DNA of 64,000 nucleotides, from contig AP018281.1 of assembly GCA_002368355.1 (NCBI GenBank), positions 3,038,001 to 3,102,000 of the forward strand, read 5' to 3'. The stretch comes from Chondrocystis sp. NIES-4102 (GTDB lineage Bacteria > Cyanobacteriota > Cyanobacteriia > Cyanobacteriales > Xenococcaceae). Shown in pieces: positions 36,844 through 48,149 of the stretch (positions within the stretch are counted from its first letter, which is position 1; each line of letters begins with the position of its first letter). The notes under the pieces are model-generated. The model was not told the origin of the DNA and made no database searches. It worked only from the letters and a program-made list of their open reading frames with translations. Both the position numbers and the translations under genes were made by a program.

Positions 36844-37236
36844 TCATACATCAGCCATATAAATACCTTGAACCATTATATTTTCCAGTTCTTCCACAGA
36901 AGATATTTCACCCAGTTTAGCTAAAAAACTGTAATTAGAATCTGTCACTGTTAAATCAACATCTAGTAATTGTTGTAAGTTAAAAGCAAAATTTAGTGCA
37001 GCTTTTCCTGTGCTTTCGGCAGCAATAGAATACCAACCTCTACCAATATTAATAGAAGTAAAATCATCTTCAAATTTGTATTCACCAGAACATTCACTAT
37101 ATTCTGCCTCTGAAAGTCCTATATAGGCATCATCCATACTGGAAATAGCTGCCATTGTTTTACTAGGATCAAAATTAGTATTTTCATCAATGTAGATGAG
37201 CAAAAAAGATGACATTACATCATTATGATTTTTCAA
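36844..37236 (-). CDS. Hypothetical protein of the accessory patch, overlapping the SUKH gene
   Basis: A 130-residue protein, acidic, with SSFLLIYIDENTNFDPSKTM near the start, a GRGWYSIAAESTGKAALNFA centre and a SVEELENIMVQGIYMADV end. It has no membrane segment. Its start overlaps the end of the SUKH gene by 14 bases, so translational coupling is likely. I recognise no family; the small acidic beta/alpha pattern resembles immunity proteins of polymorphic toxin systems, which is inference from context. Confidence 0.6.
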   Translation of the reverse strand: MKNHNDVMSSFLLIYIDENTNFDPSKTMAAISSMDDAYIGLSEAEYSECSGEYKFEDDFTSINIGRGWYSIAAESTGKAALNFAFNLQQLLDVDLTVTDSNYSFLAKLGEISSVEELENIMVQGIYMADV

Positions 37237-37759
37237 TTATTCCTTTTTTAATTTCTTCTCTACGAAGTTTAATCTTCTCTGAAAAATTTATTTCTCCTTC
37301 TAAAATATCAAAAATTGAATCTCCAACCTTTTTGAAAGCTGTATCATTTTCCATATAGTAAAAAATAGGGGGTTCTTCTACTAAACCACTAGCATCAAAA
37401 AACATGAATTGCTCTCCATATCTCATGCAAAAGACAAAAGCTTTTTCTGGTAAAACAGGATCTCCTTCATCTATAAGAATTTGGTTTCTAGCTATACTTG
37501 TTAATGGCAATACTTGGTCATAAAGAATATCAATATCATTCATAACTCTACCTTCAAGACCGTGACCAAAATTTTCTAGAAAAACTTTATAACTATTAGG
37601 CAATGTGACATTATACTCACTTTCTAAGTTAATGATTTCTTGCTTAGAACATCCTTTAATTAGATGAGGATTAGCTAACCCTAAATCCAACATCATATTT
37701 TTTAAATTTGCTGCTCTTAAAGTTATATCTTTTTCTAAGGAATTATTTAGATTACTCAC
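37223..37759 (-). CDS. SMI1/KNR4 (SUKH) family protein
   Basis: A 178-residue protein with the SUKH fold signature: KQEIINLESEYNVTLPNSYK (residues about 42-61) then VFLENFGHGLEG, a PEKAFVFCMRYGEQFMFFDA strand pair, and a C-terminal acidic helix. SUKH proteins are best known as immunity proteins against contact-dependent or secreted toxins in bacteria. There is no toxin, Rhs/CdiA or secretion gene in the window. The start codon overlaps the cobM stop codon (ATGA), so it is read from the cobM transcript. Confidence 0.82.
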   Translation of the reverse strand: MSNLNNSLEKDITLRAANLKNMMLDLGLANPHLIKGCSKQEIINLESEYNVTLPNSYKVFLENFGHGLEGRVMNDIDILYDQVLPLTSIARNQILIDEGDPVLPEKAFVFCMRYGEQFMFFDASGLVEEPPIFYYMENDTAFKKVGDSIFDILEGEINFSEKIKLRREEIKKGIIEKS

Positions 37760-38577
37760 TTATTTTCCTTCAAAGGATCAGAATAAATTTTTGGCAAACT
37801 TGGACGAAATAAATGGGAATGTTCGGGATGATATAGACGAGAACGAGTGGTAACAGCTTTTTGTAAAGCAGGACTAATCAAATACAATGTAGTTCTAATT
37901 AAATTATTCTCCCTAGTAACCTTAGCCATTTGCGATAAAGGCACAACCCAAATTTGCTCATCCTGCCAACCAACACGATAACAAACTGCCACAGGAGTAT
38001 CTGGAGAGTAGTGTTGTAAAAGTTTATCTTGAGCTATTTCAATATGTCTAGCAGCCAAATAAAGACATAAACTAGCTTGATGAGCAGCTAAAGATGCTAA
38101 TTCCTCAGTTTCAGGTACAGATGAAGCTTGACCACTAATTCTAGTGAGAATAATCGTCTGAACCAGTTCAGGGATAGTTAATTCCGTACTCAGTTTAGCA
38201 GCAGCAGCCTGAAAAGCACTAATACCTGGAATAAGTTCAAAAGGAATTTGCGCCTCAATAAAAGCTTGTATTTGTTCAGCGATCGCACTATATAAGGTTA
38301 AATCACCAGAATGAAGACGCACTACCGATTTATTCTGTCTTACCCGTTCAATGATTAAAGGAATTATTTGTTCAAGGGTTTTATTCCCTGTAGGTACTAA
38401 TTCTGCATCTTCGCGCACATCCTGTAGAATTTGTTTGGGAACTAAGGAGTCGGCATAGAGAATTACATCCGCTGTTTTAAGAATCTTATAAGCTTTTAAG
38501 GTTAGTAATTCAGGGTCTCCTGGGCCTGCACCAATAATATAAACTGCTGGCTGAAGGGAATTATTATTAGAATTCAT
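37756..38577 (-). CDS. cobM: Precorrin-4 C(11)-methyltransferase
   Basis: A 273-residue SAM-dependent enzyme of cobalamin synthesis, methylating precorrin-4 at C-11. It has the tetrapyrrole methylase landmarks: VYIIGAGPGDPELLTLKAY (residues about 12-30), LVPTGNKTLEQI, VVRLHSGDLTLYSAIAEQ with the GD loop, ELIPGISAFQAAAA and LCLYLAARHIEI. Length and order are those of CobM/CbiF. It follows lgt after 34 bases on the same strand and overlaps the SUKH gene by 4 bases, so the three are one transcription unit. No other cobalamin gene is in the window. Confidence 0.93.
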   Translation of the reverse strand: MNSNNNSLQPAVYIIGAGPGDPELLTLKAYKILKTADVILYADSLVPKQILQDVREDAELVPTGNKTLEQIIPLIIERVRQNKSVVRLHSGDLTLYSAIAEQIQAFIEAQIPFELIPGISAFQAAAAKLSTELTIPELVQTIILTRISGQASSVPETEELASLAAHQASLCLYLAARHIEIAQDKLLQHYSPDTPVAVCYRVGWQDEQIWVVPLSQMAKVTRENNLIRTTLYLISPALQKAVTTRSRLYHPEHSHLFRPSLPKIYSDPLKENK

Positions 38578-38611
38578 GCAACTTATTATTAAATATTGAA
38601 GGGATAATGAT

Positions 38612-39466
38612 CTATGGCTGATTGTATTTATGATTACGTTGGGAAACCACTACATCAGGTAAAGGACGTTTAAACCAGTAAAGCCAAGCTAAAATCAACA
38701 AACCTAGAGCGATCGCACTTAAGCTAATTACTTGAGCCATTTTTAAAGGTCCTAGCATTAAGCTATCAGTTCTTAACCATTCAATCCATACTCTACCTAA
38801 ACTATAGGCAATCAAGTAAACTGCTGCTAAAGTTCCCGTTTTTAAACGCTGATAATTTCTCAGCCCCCAGAAAAATAAAGTCAATAGTAAAGCGAAAACT
38901 CCCAAATTCCACAATGACTCATATAAAAAAGTGGGATGGAAATAATCGAAATTTAATAAATCTAAAGGACGATAACGAGGCGCAATATAAAGTTTCCAAG
39001 GTAAATCGGTAGGTTTACCAAAAGCTTCGGAATTAAAAAAATTACCCCACCGTCCGATCGCTTGTCCTAAAATCAAGGAAGGCGCAACTAAATCTAATAA
39101 TTGCCAAATAGAAATACGATTAATACGGGCAAATATAATCGTTGCAATTGTTCCACCAATAATAGCCCCATGTATTGCTATCCCCCCCTTCCAAATAGCA
39201 ATAATATCTTCAGGGTGTTGGGCATATTCTCGCCATTCAAACAATACATAGTAAAGTCTCGCACCAGGAATAGCCCCAATAACTAACCAAATAGCCAAAT
39301 CAGCTAATAAATCTGAATTAATACCACGACGTTTAGCTAAATACTGAGATAAAGATACCCCAATCAATACTGCCAAGGCAATTAATAAACCGTACCAGCG
39401 TACTACCAATGGTCCAACTTCAAAGATAATCGGGCCAGGAGATTGAAACTGTAAAGCGAATAGCAT
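38612..39466 (-). CDS. lgt: Prolipoprotein diacylglyceryl transferase
   Basis: An integral membrane enzyme that attaches diacylglycerol to the lipobox cysteine of lipoproteins. I use the ATG at 39466, giving 284 residues with the canonical opening [20 protein letters not shown]; the upstream TTG is less likely. Family landmarks are [35 protein letters not shown], and the signature [17 protein letters not shown] (residues about 132-148) with its essential Arg. About seven hydrophobic helices are visible. It is first in an operon with cobM. Confidence 0.94.
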   Translation of the reverse strand: MLFALQFQSPGPIIFEVGPLVVRWYGLLIALAVLIGVSLSQYLAKRRGINSDLLADLAIWLVIGAIPGARLYYVLFEWREYAQHPEDIIAIWKGGIAIHGAIIGGTIATIIFARINRISIWQLLDLVAPSLILGQAIGRWGNFFNSEAFGKPTDLPWKLYIAPRYRPLDLLNFDYFHPTFLYESLWNLGVFALLLTLFFWGLRNYQRLKTGTLAAVYLIAYSLGRVWIEWLRTDSLMLGPLKMAQVISLSAIALGLLILAWLYWFKRPLPDVVVSQRNHKYNQP

Positions 39467-39567
39467 ATCTATATAAATTGACAAGACTTTGTTTCAATCC
39501 TAATAAATATATTTTCTAATCGCTGACTATTATCTCAGGTTTATCAATCCTTTTAGATAAACAACCT

Positions 39568-42500
39568 TTATTTTGATTGCATAACTTGATTAATTGTATT
39601 AATCAGTTCCTGTTCGGGGCAAGGTTTCACTAAATACGCTGCTGCACCTAATTCTAAAGCCATTTTTCGATGCTTATCACTATCGCGAGATGTCAAAATA
39701 ATAATCGGTAAGTCTTGATAATTTGGGTCATTTTTCGCTGCTTTTAAAAATTGAAAACCATTCATCAAAGGCATTTCTAAATCGCACACCACTAATTGTA
39801 CTTGTCCCGACTTTTTCAACTCCGTTAAAGCATTAATACCGTTATCCGCTTGAATTACCTGCTGACTTACCTTTTCCAACGACATAGCAATAGTACGACG
39901 CAAACTAGTAGAATCATCGACTACTAAAAGAGTTTGCGGTATGCCAGAAATTGCTGATGGTAATTGCTGAGTATTATCATGGTCAAAATCACTACTAGGC
40001 AAAGCTTGTAAACTTGTACCCCCTAAAAAGGCTCTCTGACTCATAGCATTGCTACGATATTGAGAATCTTTTAACAATACTGTGCCATCGATCACCAAAG
40101 TTAAACTACTATCTTTAAGCACACTACACCCGTAAACATATCTAGGCGGAATAATTGCACTACCAACAGGTCTAATAACTAGCTCTTGTTCTCCCAAAAT
40201 CTCATCTACTTCCAACCCTACATAACCATTCTGACGACGTAATAGTAATATGGGATTATTAAGATTAGATTCTGAAGTTTGCAATTTAGATATGGTGCGA
40301 GGATATTCAATCATACTCGCTAGTTTACGTACGGGAATCATTTCCACATCATCTTTCGTACGCCAATGTAAAACTTTTTGTCCCTCAAAGATCTGAACCT
40401 CTTTAGAAGTAGGCAAGATTATTCTTTCAATTGCATCAATTAAGATTGCATAGGTCATTCCCGCAGCTTTAGTAAGCATTAATTTGGCAATGGTTAAAGT
40501 TAAAGGAATTTGAAGCGCAAAAGTAGTACCTTTACCTGGGGTAGATTCAATAGCAATAGTGCCATCCATTTCTTCAATTTGAGAACGAACTACATCCATC
40601 CCCACACCTCTACCAGATAAATCACTCAGCTTATCTGCGGTTGAAAATCCAGGCTCAAATATTAACTCTAATAATTGCGAAGGCGAAGTTACATCTGCTT
40701 GTTGTTGAGTAATTAATTTTTTTTCTATGCCAATTTGTTTAATTTTTTCAATATTAATCCCCTTGCCATCATCACCTACTTCAATTACAGTTTGACTACC
40801 TTGGTAATAAGCTCTTAAAAACACTGTTCCTGTTTCTGGTTTACCTGTTTTGACTCTTTCTTCAGGTTTTTCTAAACCATGATCGAATGAATTGCGGACT
40901 AAATGAAGTAGAGGATCATAAAGCTTTTCTTCAATAGTTTTATCAATCAGAATGTGACTACCAATAATATTAAGCTCTGCTTTCTTATCATGGGTTGTAG
41001 AAAGTTGCATCAGCAAACGTGGGAAACGATTAAACAGTCTACCAATAGGAGACATTCTAGTTTCAATCAGTTCGTCTCGCATATTTAACAACATTCTCTG
41101 TTGTTTTTGAGTGTTTCGCTGTGCCTGTTTATTCTGAGTTTTAATCTTTTCCGCGATTTCTATTAGTTCAGAGTTACTATTAGCACTTAGTTCCAATAAT
41201 TTATTAAGTCTATCTTCAGGATCTTCCCACCCAGAAGTTAGCAAGGACGATTTAGATTTATAACTTTGAGGTGGATTTTGAGTAATGTTTTGCAGTTTGA
41301 CAGGTAATTCTTGTAAAAGTTGCTTTTGCTGGGGAGAAAGATACACCTGATCGACAATTTCAACCAATTCGCTAACTATTTGCTCGCTATAGCTAACTTT
41401 TTCTAGTAGTTGCTCAATAAAATTACCAATTTGTTCATCTTTCAAAACATTTTTATTTTGGTTGATTAATAATTCCCCTACTAAATCATTCAACTTCTCC
41501 AAAGAATCTAAATTAACTCTAACAGTCTGATTAACATTTTGCTGAGGAGCTTTAGCAGTGCTTTGTTTCGAGTTTGAGCTAAATCTCGATTTCCTAACGT
41601 CTCTGGTAGAAATTTCTTGAGGGGCAGCAGTTTTTTGTTTAAATGTTTGTGTGGGAGTTGGTACAATCGATCCAGACCCCGCAGGTTCAGCATTGACCTG
41701 ATCAACCGTTATTTCTGATGTTGAAGATTTAGGCGATTCTGATACAGTTTCAGCTTGAGAATCTTCTCCCCAAATCTGAGTCATTAACTCACTAGAATCC
41801 TCTTGTTCAAACTGAAATTGATTTGATTGAGGTTCAAGAGTATTGGCAAAATTGTCTCCTAAAGATTGGGAACCAAAAATATCTGCAACACTAGCATCTT
41901 CCTCTTGATTAATATTAGATTCATCTATATCCCCCATTGGAACAGAAAACATAGAATCTGCCATCTCAAAATCAGCCTCTATAGGCGATCGCTCAGAGGT
42001 AACATCTGGGTATGCTTCCATATCCTGATCAGACCAAAACGCTGCGGGATCAGAAGAATCATTACTATCCACTGTAGTCAGATTACCTGTCCCAGCTAAC
42101 TTTTGTAGTTGAGGCGAAGGTTCTCCACCCCGATCACGATCTCCAGCCATTACCTGTTTTTGGGCTTGTTGAAAGTTGGCGATCGCAGCTTCAGTAATTT
42201 CTGTAACTAAGTCGGAATTAACTTCTAAAGCAGTTAGAATTGTCTGAGCAATTTCACCTAAACCCGATAGGTTAAGAGATTGAGACAACCCTAAAAATAT
42301 TTCTGCTTGAGACTGCAACACCTCCATCATGGTGTTAGGATTTCCTTCGGATAAAGCAACCGATAGTTCTTGAATTCTTTCAGGTACAACTGATTCAAAA
42401 AACGATTCGACTACATCTAAGCCTAATTCTTCCGAAGTCGGGAAAGCATCTTGATCGCTTAAATAATCACCAAATATTTCGGTTAATTCTGCAAAAATTC

Positions 42501-42885
42501 CTGCTGCACGATTTAAAATTTCCTCCCGATCAATCGGTGCTTTACTAAATTCTGCGGTTAAAGGAATTCTCAAACAATCATAACTTGCGTAAAGTAACTT
42601 TTTTGTCTGAAGGTCAATTTCTAGTTCAGGGTTATATAAAGCTTTAAAAACATCCTCCATCGAATGAGCAACGGTTTTAATCGTCTCCAACCCCACATTT
42701 GCTGCCCCCCCTTTGAGAGTATGGGTAGCTCGCATGAGCTTATTGACTCTTAATGGACGATCTTTTAGTTCTATATCACCATCGTTAATGGCAAATAATT
42801 CCTGCTCTATAGTTTCTAATAATTCAGGAGCTTCTTCCAAAAAGTATTGATAGGCTTGGTCGCGAATACTGGGGTCGGTAATCAT
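39568..42885 (-). CDS. CheA-type hybrid histidine kinase with C-terminal receiver
   Basis: A 1105-residue chemotaxis kinase. An N-terminal Hpt domain holds the phosphorylated His in MRATHTLKGGAANVG (H55). A long acidic, low-complexity linker (about 230-440) follows, then P3 dimerisation, a HHK ATPase (LVRNSFDHGLEKPEER, EVGDDGKGINIEKI, SDLSGRGVGMDVVRSQ), a CheW-like domain (about 845-980) and a receiver (about 985-1105; LLVVDDSTSLRR, acceptor Asp in VVCDLEMPLMNG). This layout is that of PixL/PilL/HmpE kinases, which control type IV pilus twitching, phototaxis or hormogonium formation in cyanobacteria. It ends the leftward chemotaxis operon. Confidence 0.9.
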   Translation of the reverse strand: MITDPSIRDQAYQYFLEEAPELLETIEQELFAINDGDIELKDRPLRVNKLMRATHTLKGGAANVGLETIKTVAHSMEDVFKALYNPELEIDLQTKKLLYASYDCLRIPLTAEFSKAPIDREEILNRAAGIFAELTEIFGDYLSDQDAFPTSEELGLDVVESFFESVVPERIQELSVALSEGNPNTMMEVLQSQAEIFLGLSQSLNLSGLGEIAQTILTALEVNSDLVTEITEAAIANFQQAQKQVMAGDRDRGGEPSPQLQKLAGTGNLTTVDSNDSSDPAAFWSDQDMEAYPDVTSERSPIEADFEMADSMFSVPMGDIDESNINQEEDASVADIFGSQSLGDNFANTLEPQSNQFQFEQEDSSELMTQIWGEDSQAETVSESPKSSTSEITVDQVNAEPAGSGSIVPTPTQTFKQKTAAPQEISTRDVRKSRFSSNSKQSTAKAPQQNVNQTVRVNLDSLEKLNDLVGELLINQNKNVLKDEQIGNFIEQLLEKVSYSEQIVSELVEIVDQVYLSPQQKQLLQELPVKLQNITQNPPQSYKSKSSLLTSGWEDPEDRLNKLLELSANSNSELIEIAEKIKTQNKQAQRNTQKQQRMLLNMRDELIETRMSPIGRLFNRFPRLLMQLSTTHDKKAELNIIGSHILIDKTIEEKLYDPLLHLVRNSFDHGLEKPEERVKTGKPETGTVFLRAYYQGSQTVIEVGDDGKGINIEKIKQIGIEKKLITQQQADVTSPSQLLELIFEPGFSTADKLSDLSGRGVGMDVVRSQIEEMDGTIAIESTPGKGTTFALQIPLTLTIAKLMLTKAAGMTYAILIDAIERIILPTSKEVQIFEGQKVLHWRTKDDVEMIPVRKLASMIEYPRTISKLQTSESNLNNPILLLRRQNGYVGLEVDEILGEQELVIRPVGSAIIPPRYVYGCSVLKDSSLTLVIDGTVLLKDSQYRSNAMSQRAFLGGTSLQALPSSDFDHDNTQQLPSAISGIPQTLLVVDDSTSLRRTIAMSLEKVSQQVIQADNGINALTELKKSGQVQLVVCDLEMPLMNGFQFLKAAKNDPNYQDLPIIILTSRDSDKHRKMALELGAAAYLVKPCPEQELINTINQVMQSK

Positions 42886-43141
42886 CGTGGAATATTTTTC
42901 TAATATATAATTGCTGTCTAGTAATAAAAATCGAAATTCTGAAATAGATTAGCACCTACTCCAGAATCGAATACTCTTAATGTTTTCAGACTTAAAATTG
43001 ATGGGTTGAAGTAGAGCAGAGAGGAGAGGAAATATTAGCGTCATCTTAACTATTCCTAATATCCTCCACCATAGTACTAATTTACTTACAATTATCCATT
43101 AATCTCATCTTGATAGACCAGAGCATTAAAACTTCAGATGC

Positions 43142-46100
43142 TTACTTAACTTTGAACTGAGAAACGCTGGCTTGTAGGTTTTGGGCTAATTGTTCTAACT
43201 GTTGGAAAGAGATAGAAATTCTACCCGAATCTTGGGAGGTTTCGTTAGCAATTTCTGCTACTTGCCCCATCACCTGGGTTACAGATGCTGCTTCTTGAGT
43301 TTGAACATTGGCAGCACTGGTGATACCTTGAACTAAATCTTTAATTTCTGCCGTTGCAGAGACAATTTCGTTCAAACTTTCACGGGTTTCATTAACTAAG
43401 TTCGTACCTTCTACCACCTGTTCAATACCAGCTTCCATCGCTGCTGCTACTTCTTGAGTTTCTTCCTGAATTTCTCGTACCAGTTTCTCAATTTCAGTAG
43501 TTGCTTCAGTTGACTGTAAGGAAAGATTACGTACCTCATCTGCTACCACAGCAAAGCCTTTACCGTATTCTCCAGCACGAGTTGCTTCTAGGGCAGCATT
43601 TAATGCTAATAAGTTGGTTTGAGTGGCAAAACTACTAATTAAGCTTACTACTTTAGAAATCTTCTGAGAAGAGTCGCTTAAACGTTTAACCCGTTTACCT
43701 GCATCAGCTACAGTATCTCGAATACTAGCAATACTATCTACAGTATTATTCATCGCGCGATCGCCTGCTTGTACAGTTTGATTTGCTTGTTCGATCGCCA
43801 CCTCTACTTTTTGAGCATTTTCGGTAGTAACCATCGAAGCGTCAATCATTGCTTGCACTCGGTTTAATGCCTGTTGTAACTCCTGTAGTTGTTTTTCAGA
43901 CTGTATAGATAAACCTTGAATAGCCATACTACTAGATCCAGTGGTTTCTGTAACTTGCAAGGCTGCTATTTGAACTTGTTCCACAATTCCTTTTAAAGAA
44001 TCGAGGGTAGTATTATATGCACCTGCAATTGTCCCAATTTCATTTTCGGTAACATTGGCACGTACAGTTAAGTCACCACTAAATGCAGGTCTTACAGTTC
44101 TAAGCATTTCTACTGCTTGTTTTTGTAATTCCTCTTTGGCTGCTCTTTCACGATTAAGGGTTTGGCTAAGATTTTCCGACTGAATTCTTAATTGATCAAA
44201 ATAATCAAGCTGCTGAATAGCGATCGCTAGTTGGTTAGATAACTGTACCATCTGCTCTGCTTCTAATTTCTCCCATTCACGAGTGCCAGAGTTTTGATAT
44301 ACCCCTAGTAATCCCCAAAGTTTATCTCCCTGAAAAATAGGTGTGATTATATAAGCTCTAGCTTGGTATTTCTCCAAAGACTTGATATAACAGTCGGGGA
44401 ATTTTTTGGTATAAATATCATCAACGGCAGTATACTTCTTGCCAGTAAAATATTTACTAGCTTGAGTTTTTTGTAGATAAGTATCATTTTCGACAATATC
44501 ATCTACCGACCACTTACGAAGAATACAACGCTCACTACGAGTGCGATCGCCACTGAGAACTTCATCATCAGTTTGTTCTACCAGTAAAGAAACCCAGCCA
44601 CTAGCAACCGACTCTGCTACTACTTGACCACTCCAATCAGGATTAAACTTATAAACTATCGTGCGATCAACATTAAGTGCTTGGCGTACTTCTTGGGTTG
44701 TAACTTTAAAAATTTCGTCTATATTTTGAGCCTTACGGATTTTTTCGCTAATTTTGTTATTGGCTTTTTCTAATTCCGATTGTCTTTGCAACTTAGATAA
44801 ATAATCAATCTGTTGCATAGCAATCCCAATCTGTAGCCCTAGCTGTCTTGTCGCATCTATCTCATAATTCTGCCAACGACGCGCCCCAGTATTTTGGTAA
44901 ATCCCAATTAGACCCCAAAGCTTTTTACTGCCAAACATATTACTATCAGCAATAAAGATAGGTGCAAGCACATAGGCTCTAGCCTCCATCTGCTCTAGCA
45001 ATTCAATATGACACTGTTTGTGACCTTGGAGATAAATATCTTCCACACTAAAGTATTCACCGTTTTTATAACGTCCACCCTTAGTATTTTGTAGAAAAGT
45101 ATCTTCAATAAATGGTATAACTTCTAATAAATTAGACCATCCAGGGGCAGCAGATTCAGCTACAAAATTACCGCTCCAATCTGGATTAAAACGATAAATA
45201 GCAACCCGATCTACATTGAGAATTTTGCGACCTTCATTAGTAGCAAGCTGCCAAACCGCTTTCTCATCTTTAGCTAATCTTACTTTCTCTAAAATTTGAG
45301 ATAACCCTTTTTCACGCTCAAAGGCTTTTGCCATTTGTTTAGTTTGGAATTGGGTATGACGCAGATAAGCTGTTTGTTGCAGGGGAGCAGTAAAGCGACG
45401 GGCTAAATCAAGTAATTGTTGAATTTCTGATTGTTGCCAATTGCGAGTACCAGAATTTTGGTAAACTCCTAAAAGACCTAATAGTTGGTTGTTAATATGA
45501 ATCGGCACAACTATATAGGCTTTAGCTTGCATAGCCTCAAATTTTTCTAATACCGCTCTGGCTAATCCCTTAGCATAAATATCATTTGCCAGGTAATAGG
45601 GTTCAAATTCTCCCCCTTTGAAGTGAAAATCTTGATCTAACACATTACCCGCAGGACTCCAACTAGGGCCTACAGATTCAACTAACATTTCTCCACTCCA
45701 ATCAGGATTAAAACTATGAATCACAGCCCGATCAAGCTTCATGGAATGACGGATTTTGTCCAGCCAACTTTGCATTAATTGACGAGCATTTTGATTAATA
45801 GAAGCAAGATAATCTTGACCTGAAATTTGTTCTGCTTGCTGTGCATGGAATTTTAATTCTCGTAGAGAACGAGTTTGTTGTAGCATTTGGCTGAATTTAG
45901 GGGCATATTCCATTGCCATTTGGACTTCCGATTCTTGCCAGTTACGACTACCAGAGTTCTGATAAATTCCCAACATTCCCAACAGGGAATCGCCCATTTT
46001 AATGGGAATTACAATATAAGCTTTGGCTTTTAATCCCTCAACTTGCTCCGTTAGACAGGGGGCAAAACTTTGATTAGAGATATCATTAACTACATATTTT

Positions 46101-47473
46101 TCTTTACAATTAGCTGCGGTAAGAAAACAGTCATTATCAAAAGAATTAGATGCTTGTCCCCATTTGGCATCTACCGACTCAGCTAAAATTTCTCCACTAC
46201 CATCAGGATTGAAAGCATAAATTAAGGTGCGATCAGCTTTAAAAAAGGAGCGAATTTGTGCAAGTTTTTGCTCCATTGAGCTTTGAGTCTGAGAATTAAT
46301 AGCGGTTAAAACGTCTTGCTGGGAAGATTTGGCTATTTGTTGAGTTTGGAATTGCCAGTAATTAATTAAACTAATCTGCTGCATCGGCAGAGTTAATTTA
46401 GCACTATATTTGTGCATTAAGCGAACTTCAGACTCACTCCACTCACGTTTTTTGGAGTTTTGGAATACTGATACCATACCTAATAATCTCTTACCCGACA
46501 TAATTGGTATAGCAATATAGGATTTAGCTTCAATTGCTTCTAAGGAGGCAACGAAACAACGAGGCAAATCTTTGTTGTAGATGTCATTAACTACATATTG
46601 AGACTGACAATTTTCAGCAGTTAAAAAGTCATCACGATCAAAAACTGAGCCTGTTGGTTGCCATTGTTCCCCGAACGACTCTGTAATAATTCTGCCACTA
46701 CCATCAGGATTAAAAGCATAGACAGAAACGCGATCGCCTTGGAGATTTTGACGAATTTCTTGCAGCATTTCTCCTATTGACTGCTGCATTGATTGTTCCA
46801 TCTCTACTATGAAATCTTTTTGTCCACTGGATTTTAGACTGAAAGAAGGGGATTGTAACACCCTGGTTAATTCCATCGTCAATTGATATAGCAGATTGAT
46901 TTCGTCCTCTTGCCATTGACGAGATTGTTCACACTGCTGAACTACTAATAATCCCCAAACTTTGTTTAATTGATAATCATTATTTTCAGAAGCAGTAGAA
47001 TCTAATAAAATAGGTAAGCTTAAAGATGCTTGTATTTGAAATTTAGCGAATAGTTGTTTTTGATAAGGAGTTATTTCAGCTTGATCAGGATATTCAATTC
47101 CTATATAACCTTGACGTTGATAATCTGATATCTTTTGTCCACCAAAACAATTGCAGGAAATATTTTCTTCAATAGTAGGAGTCCAACCTGGGACTAGGGC
47201 TTCGGCTACAACTTCCCCACTACTTTCTCCTGTAGCACGATAAATTAAGGTGCGATCTGCTTTTAGCTCATACTGTATGACTTTAACAATATTATTAAAA
47301 AAGTCATGCTGATCCTTCGATTGCCGAACCTGTTTGATCACTTTCCACAGGCGATCGCGTTCTTGTTTGTATAGGCTTTTTTTTATTTTTTGAACTAAAT
47401 CTGATTTTGAGTTATTGGAATCTACCGCCACATTACTATAATTTTGTTCTTGATAGGTACTTGAAGAATCCAT
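43142..47473 (-). CDS. Soluble methyl-accepting chemotaxis protein with six GAF domains
   Basis: I start at the ATG at 47473, giving 1443 residues; the longer TTG frame is less likely. Six GAF-like units follow one another (about 43-205, 235-365, 400-535, 565-695, 720-890, 910-1090), repeatedly showing ADRTLIY/FNPDxSGxxxxES and a closing LLGxxGVYQN. A HAMP-like part (about 1120-1170) and the MCP signalling hairpin ([19 protein letters not shown]) complete it. I see no membrane helix. GAF5 has a CH pair (C821-H822, HKQCHIEL) where bilin-binding GAFs of PixJ-type receptors hold their chromophore; the other GAFs lack this pair. The order next to CheW and CheA suggests PixJ/PilJ-like function. 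Confidence 0.9.
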   Translation of the reverse strand: MDSSSTYQEQNYSNVAVDSNNSKSDLVQKIKKSLYKQERDRLWKVIKQVRQSKDQHDFFNNIVKVIQYELKADRTLIYRATGESSGEVVAEALVPGWTPTIEENISCNCFGGQKISDYQRQGYIGIEYPDQAEITPYQKQLFAKFQIQASLSLPILLDSTASENNDYQLNKVWGLLVVQQCEQSRQWQEDEINLLYQLTMELTRVLQSPSFSLKSSGQKDFIVEMEQSMQQSIGEMLQEIRQNLQGDRVSVYAFNPDGSGRIITESFGEQWQPTGSVFDRDDFLTAENCQSQYVVNDIYNKDLPRCFVASLEAIEAKSYIAIPIMSGKRLLGMVSVFQNSKKREWSESEVRLMHKYSAKLTLPMQQISLINYWQFQTQQIAKSSQQDVLTAINSQTQSSMEQKLAQIRSFFKADRTLIYAFNPDGSGEILAESVDAKWGQASNSFDNDCFLTAANCKEKYVVNDISNQSFAPCLTEQVEGLKAKAYIVIPIKMGDSLLGMLGIYQNSGSRNWQESEVQMAMEYAPKFSQMLQQTRSLRELKFHAQQAEQISGQDYLASINQNARQLMQSWLDKIRHSMKLDRAVIHSFNPDWSGEMLVESVGPSWSPAGNVLDQDFHFKGGEFEPYYLANDIYAKGLARAVLEKFEAMQAKAYIVVPIHINNQLLGLLGVYQNSGTRNWQQSEIQQLLDLARRFTAPLQQTAYLRHTQFQTKQMAKAFEREKGLSQILEKVRLAKDEKAVWQLATNEGRKILNVDRVAIYRFNPDWSGNFVAESAAPGWSNLLEVIPFIEDTFLQNTKGGRYKNGEYFSVEDIYLQGHKQCHIELLEQMEARAYVLAPIFIADSNMFGSKKLWGLIGIYQNTGARRWQNYEIDATRQLGLQIGIAMQQIDYLSKLQRQSELEKANNKISEKIRKAQNIDEIFKVTTQEVRQALNVDRTIVYKFNPDWSGQVVAESVASGWVSLLVEQTDDEVLSGDRTRSERCILRKWSVDDIVENDTYLQKTQASKYFTGKKYTAVDDIYTKKFPDCYIKSLEKYQARAYIITPIFQGDKLWGLLGVYQNSGTREWEKLEAEQMVQLSNQLAIAIQQLDYFDQLRIQSENLSQTLNRERAAKEELQKQAVEMLRTVRPAFSGDLTVRANVTENEIGTIAGAYNTTLDSLKGIVEQVQIAALQVTETTGSSSMAIQGLSIQSEKQLQELQQALNRVQAMIDASMVTTENAQKVEVAIEQANQTVQAGDRAMNNTVDSIASIRDTVADAGKRVKRLSDSSQKISKVVSLISSFATQTNLLALNAALEATRAGEYGKGFAVVADEVRNLSLQSTEATTEIEKLVREIQEETQEVAAAMEAGIEQVVEGTNLVNETRESLNEIVSATAEIKDLVQGITSAANVQTQEAASVTQVMGQVAEIANETSQDSGRISISFQQLEQLAQNLQASVSQFKVK

Positions 47474-47549
47474 AATTATTGCTTTCTTACTTAATATTTT
47501 TTGGTAAATAAATGAATACAATTACTACTGATAATTAAATAAAAAATTT

Positions 47550-48131
47550 TTACTGAGAATAATTGAACTCAGTTTTAATTGAAAAGAAATTCATTATTTC
47601 TTCCACATCAATCAGCATGATGATATCATTGTCTGTATTAGTAAAATATCCATGCAAAAAGGGTAAAACATCTTCGGAAAATATTTCTGCTGAAGAAGAT
47701 TTAAACTTAGATAAATCATGTTCTATTAAATTATCGATGCCTGAAACAAATAATCCGATTGACTGACCCTGAACTTGAATTACCATCACCAATAATTCTT
47801 TATTACTATCTTGATCTGCTATTGGTGGTGGATATCCTAATAAGTTTTCTAGATCTACAATCCACAACATTTCACTCCGCCAAGCATAAATTCCAAGGAC
47901 GCAATAAAACATCTGAGGAACAGGTAAAATATCTTCTGGAGAAATAGTAATTACTTCTGTTACCAGTTCTGCATCCAGTAAAGCGATATCACCTTGTAAA
48001 GCTGATTTATGAGTTTTTTCAGTTTTACCTAGTTGAAATTGTAGAAATTTACGAACTTGTTTGACGTTAGACTGAATATTAGAATTAGCACCAATATTCA
48101 GGGACAAAGAATTAGTAGATGTGCTTATCAT
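47550..48131 (-). CDS. CheW-like adaptor protein
   Basis: A 193-residue protein with a Ser/Asn-rich N-terminal tail (about 1-28) and a CheW domain: VRKFLQFQLGKTEKTH, DAELVTEVITISPEDILPVP, GIYAWRSEMLWIVDLENLLG, and ELLVMVIQVQGQSIGLFVSG. It bridges the MCP and the CheA hybrid. The spacing is 18 bases from the CheY gene and about 76 to the MCP, all leftward. The position matches pixI/pilI genes. Confidence 0.9.
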   Translation of the reverse strand: MISTSTNSLSLNIGANSNIQSNVKQVRKFLQFQLGKTEKTHKSALQGDIALLDAELVTEVITISPEDILPVPQMFYCVLGIYAWRSEMLWIVDLENLLGYPPPIADQDSNKELLVMVIQVQGQSIGLFVSGIDNLIEHDLSKFKSSSAEIFSEDVLPFLHGYFTNTDNDIIMLIDVEEIMNFFSIKTEFNYSQ

Positions 48132-48149
48132 TATGTCGTTGAAATAATT

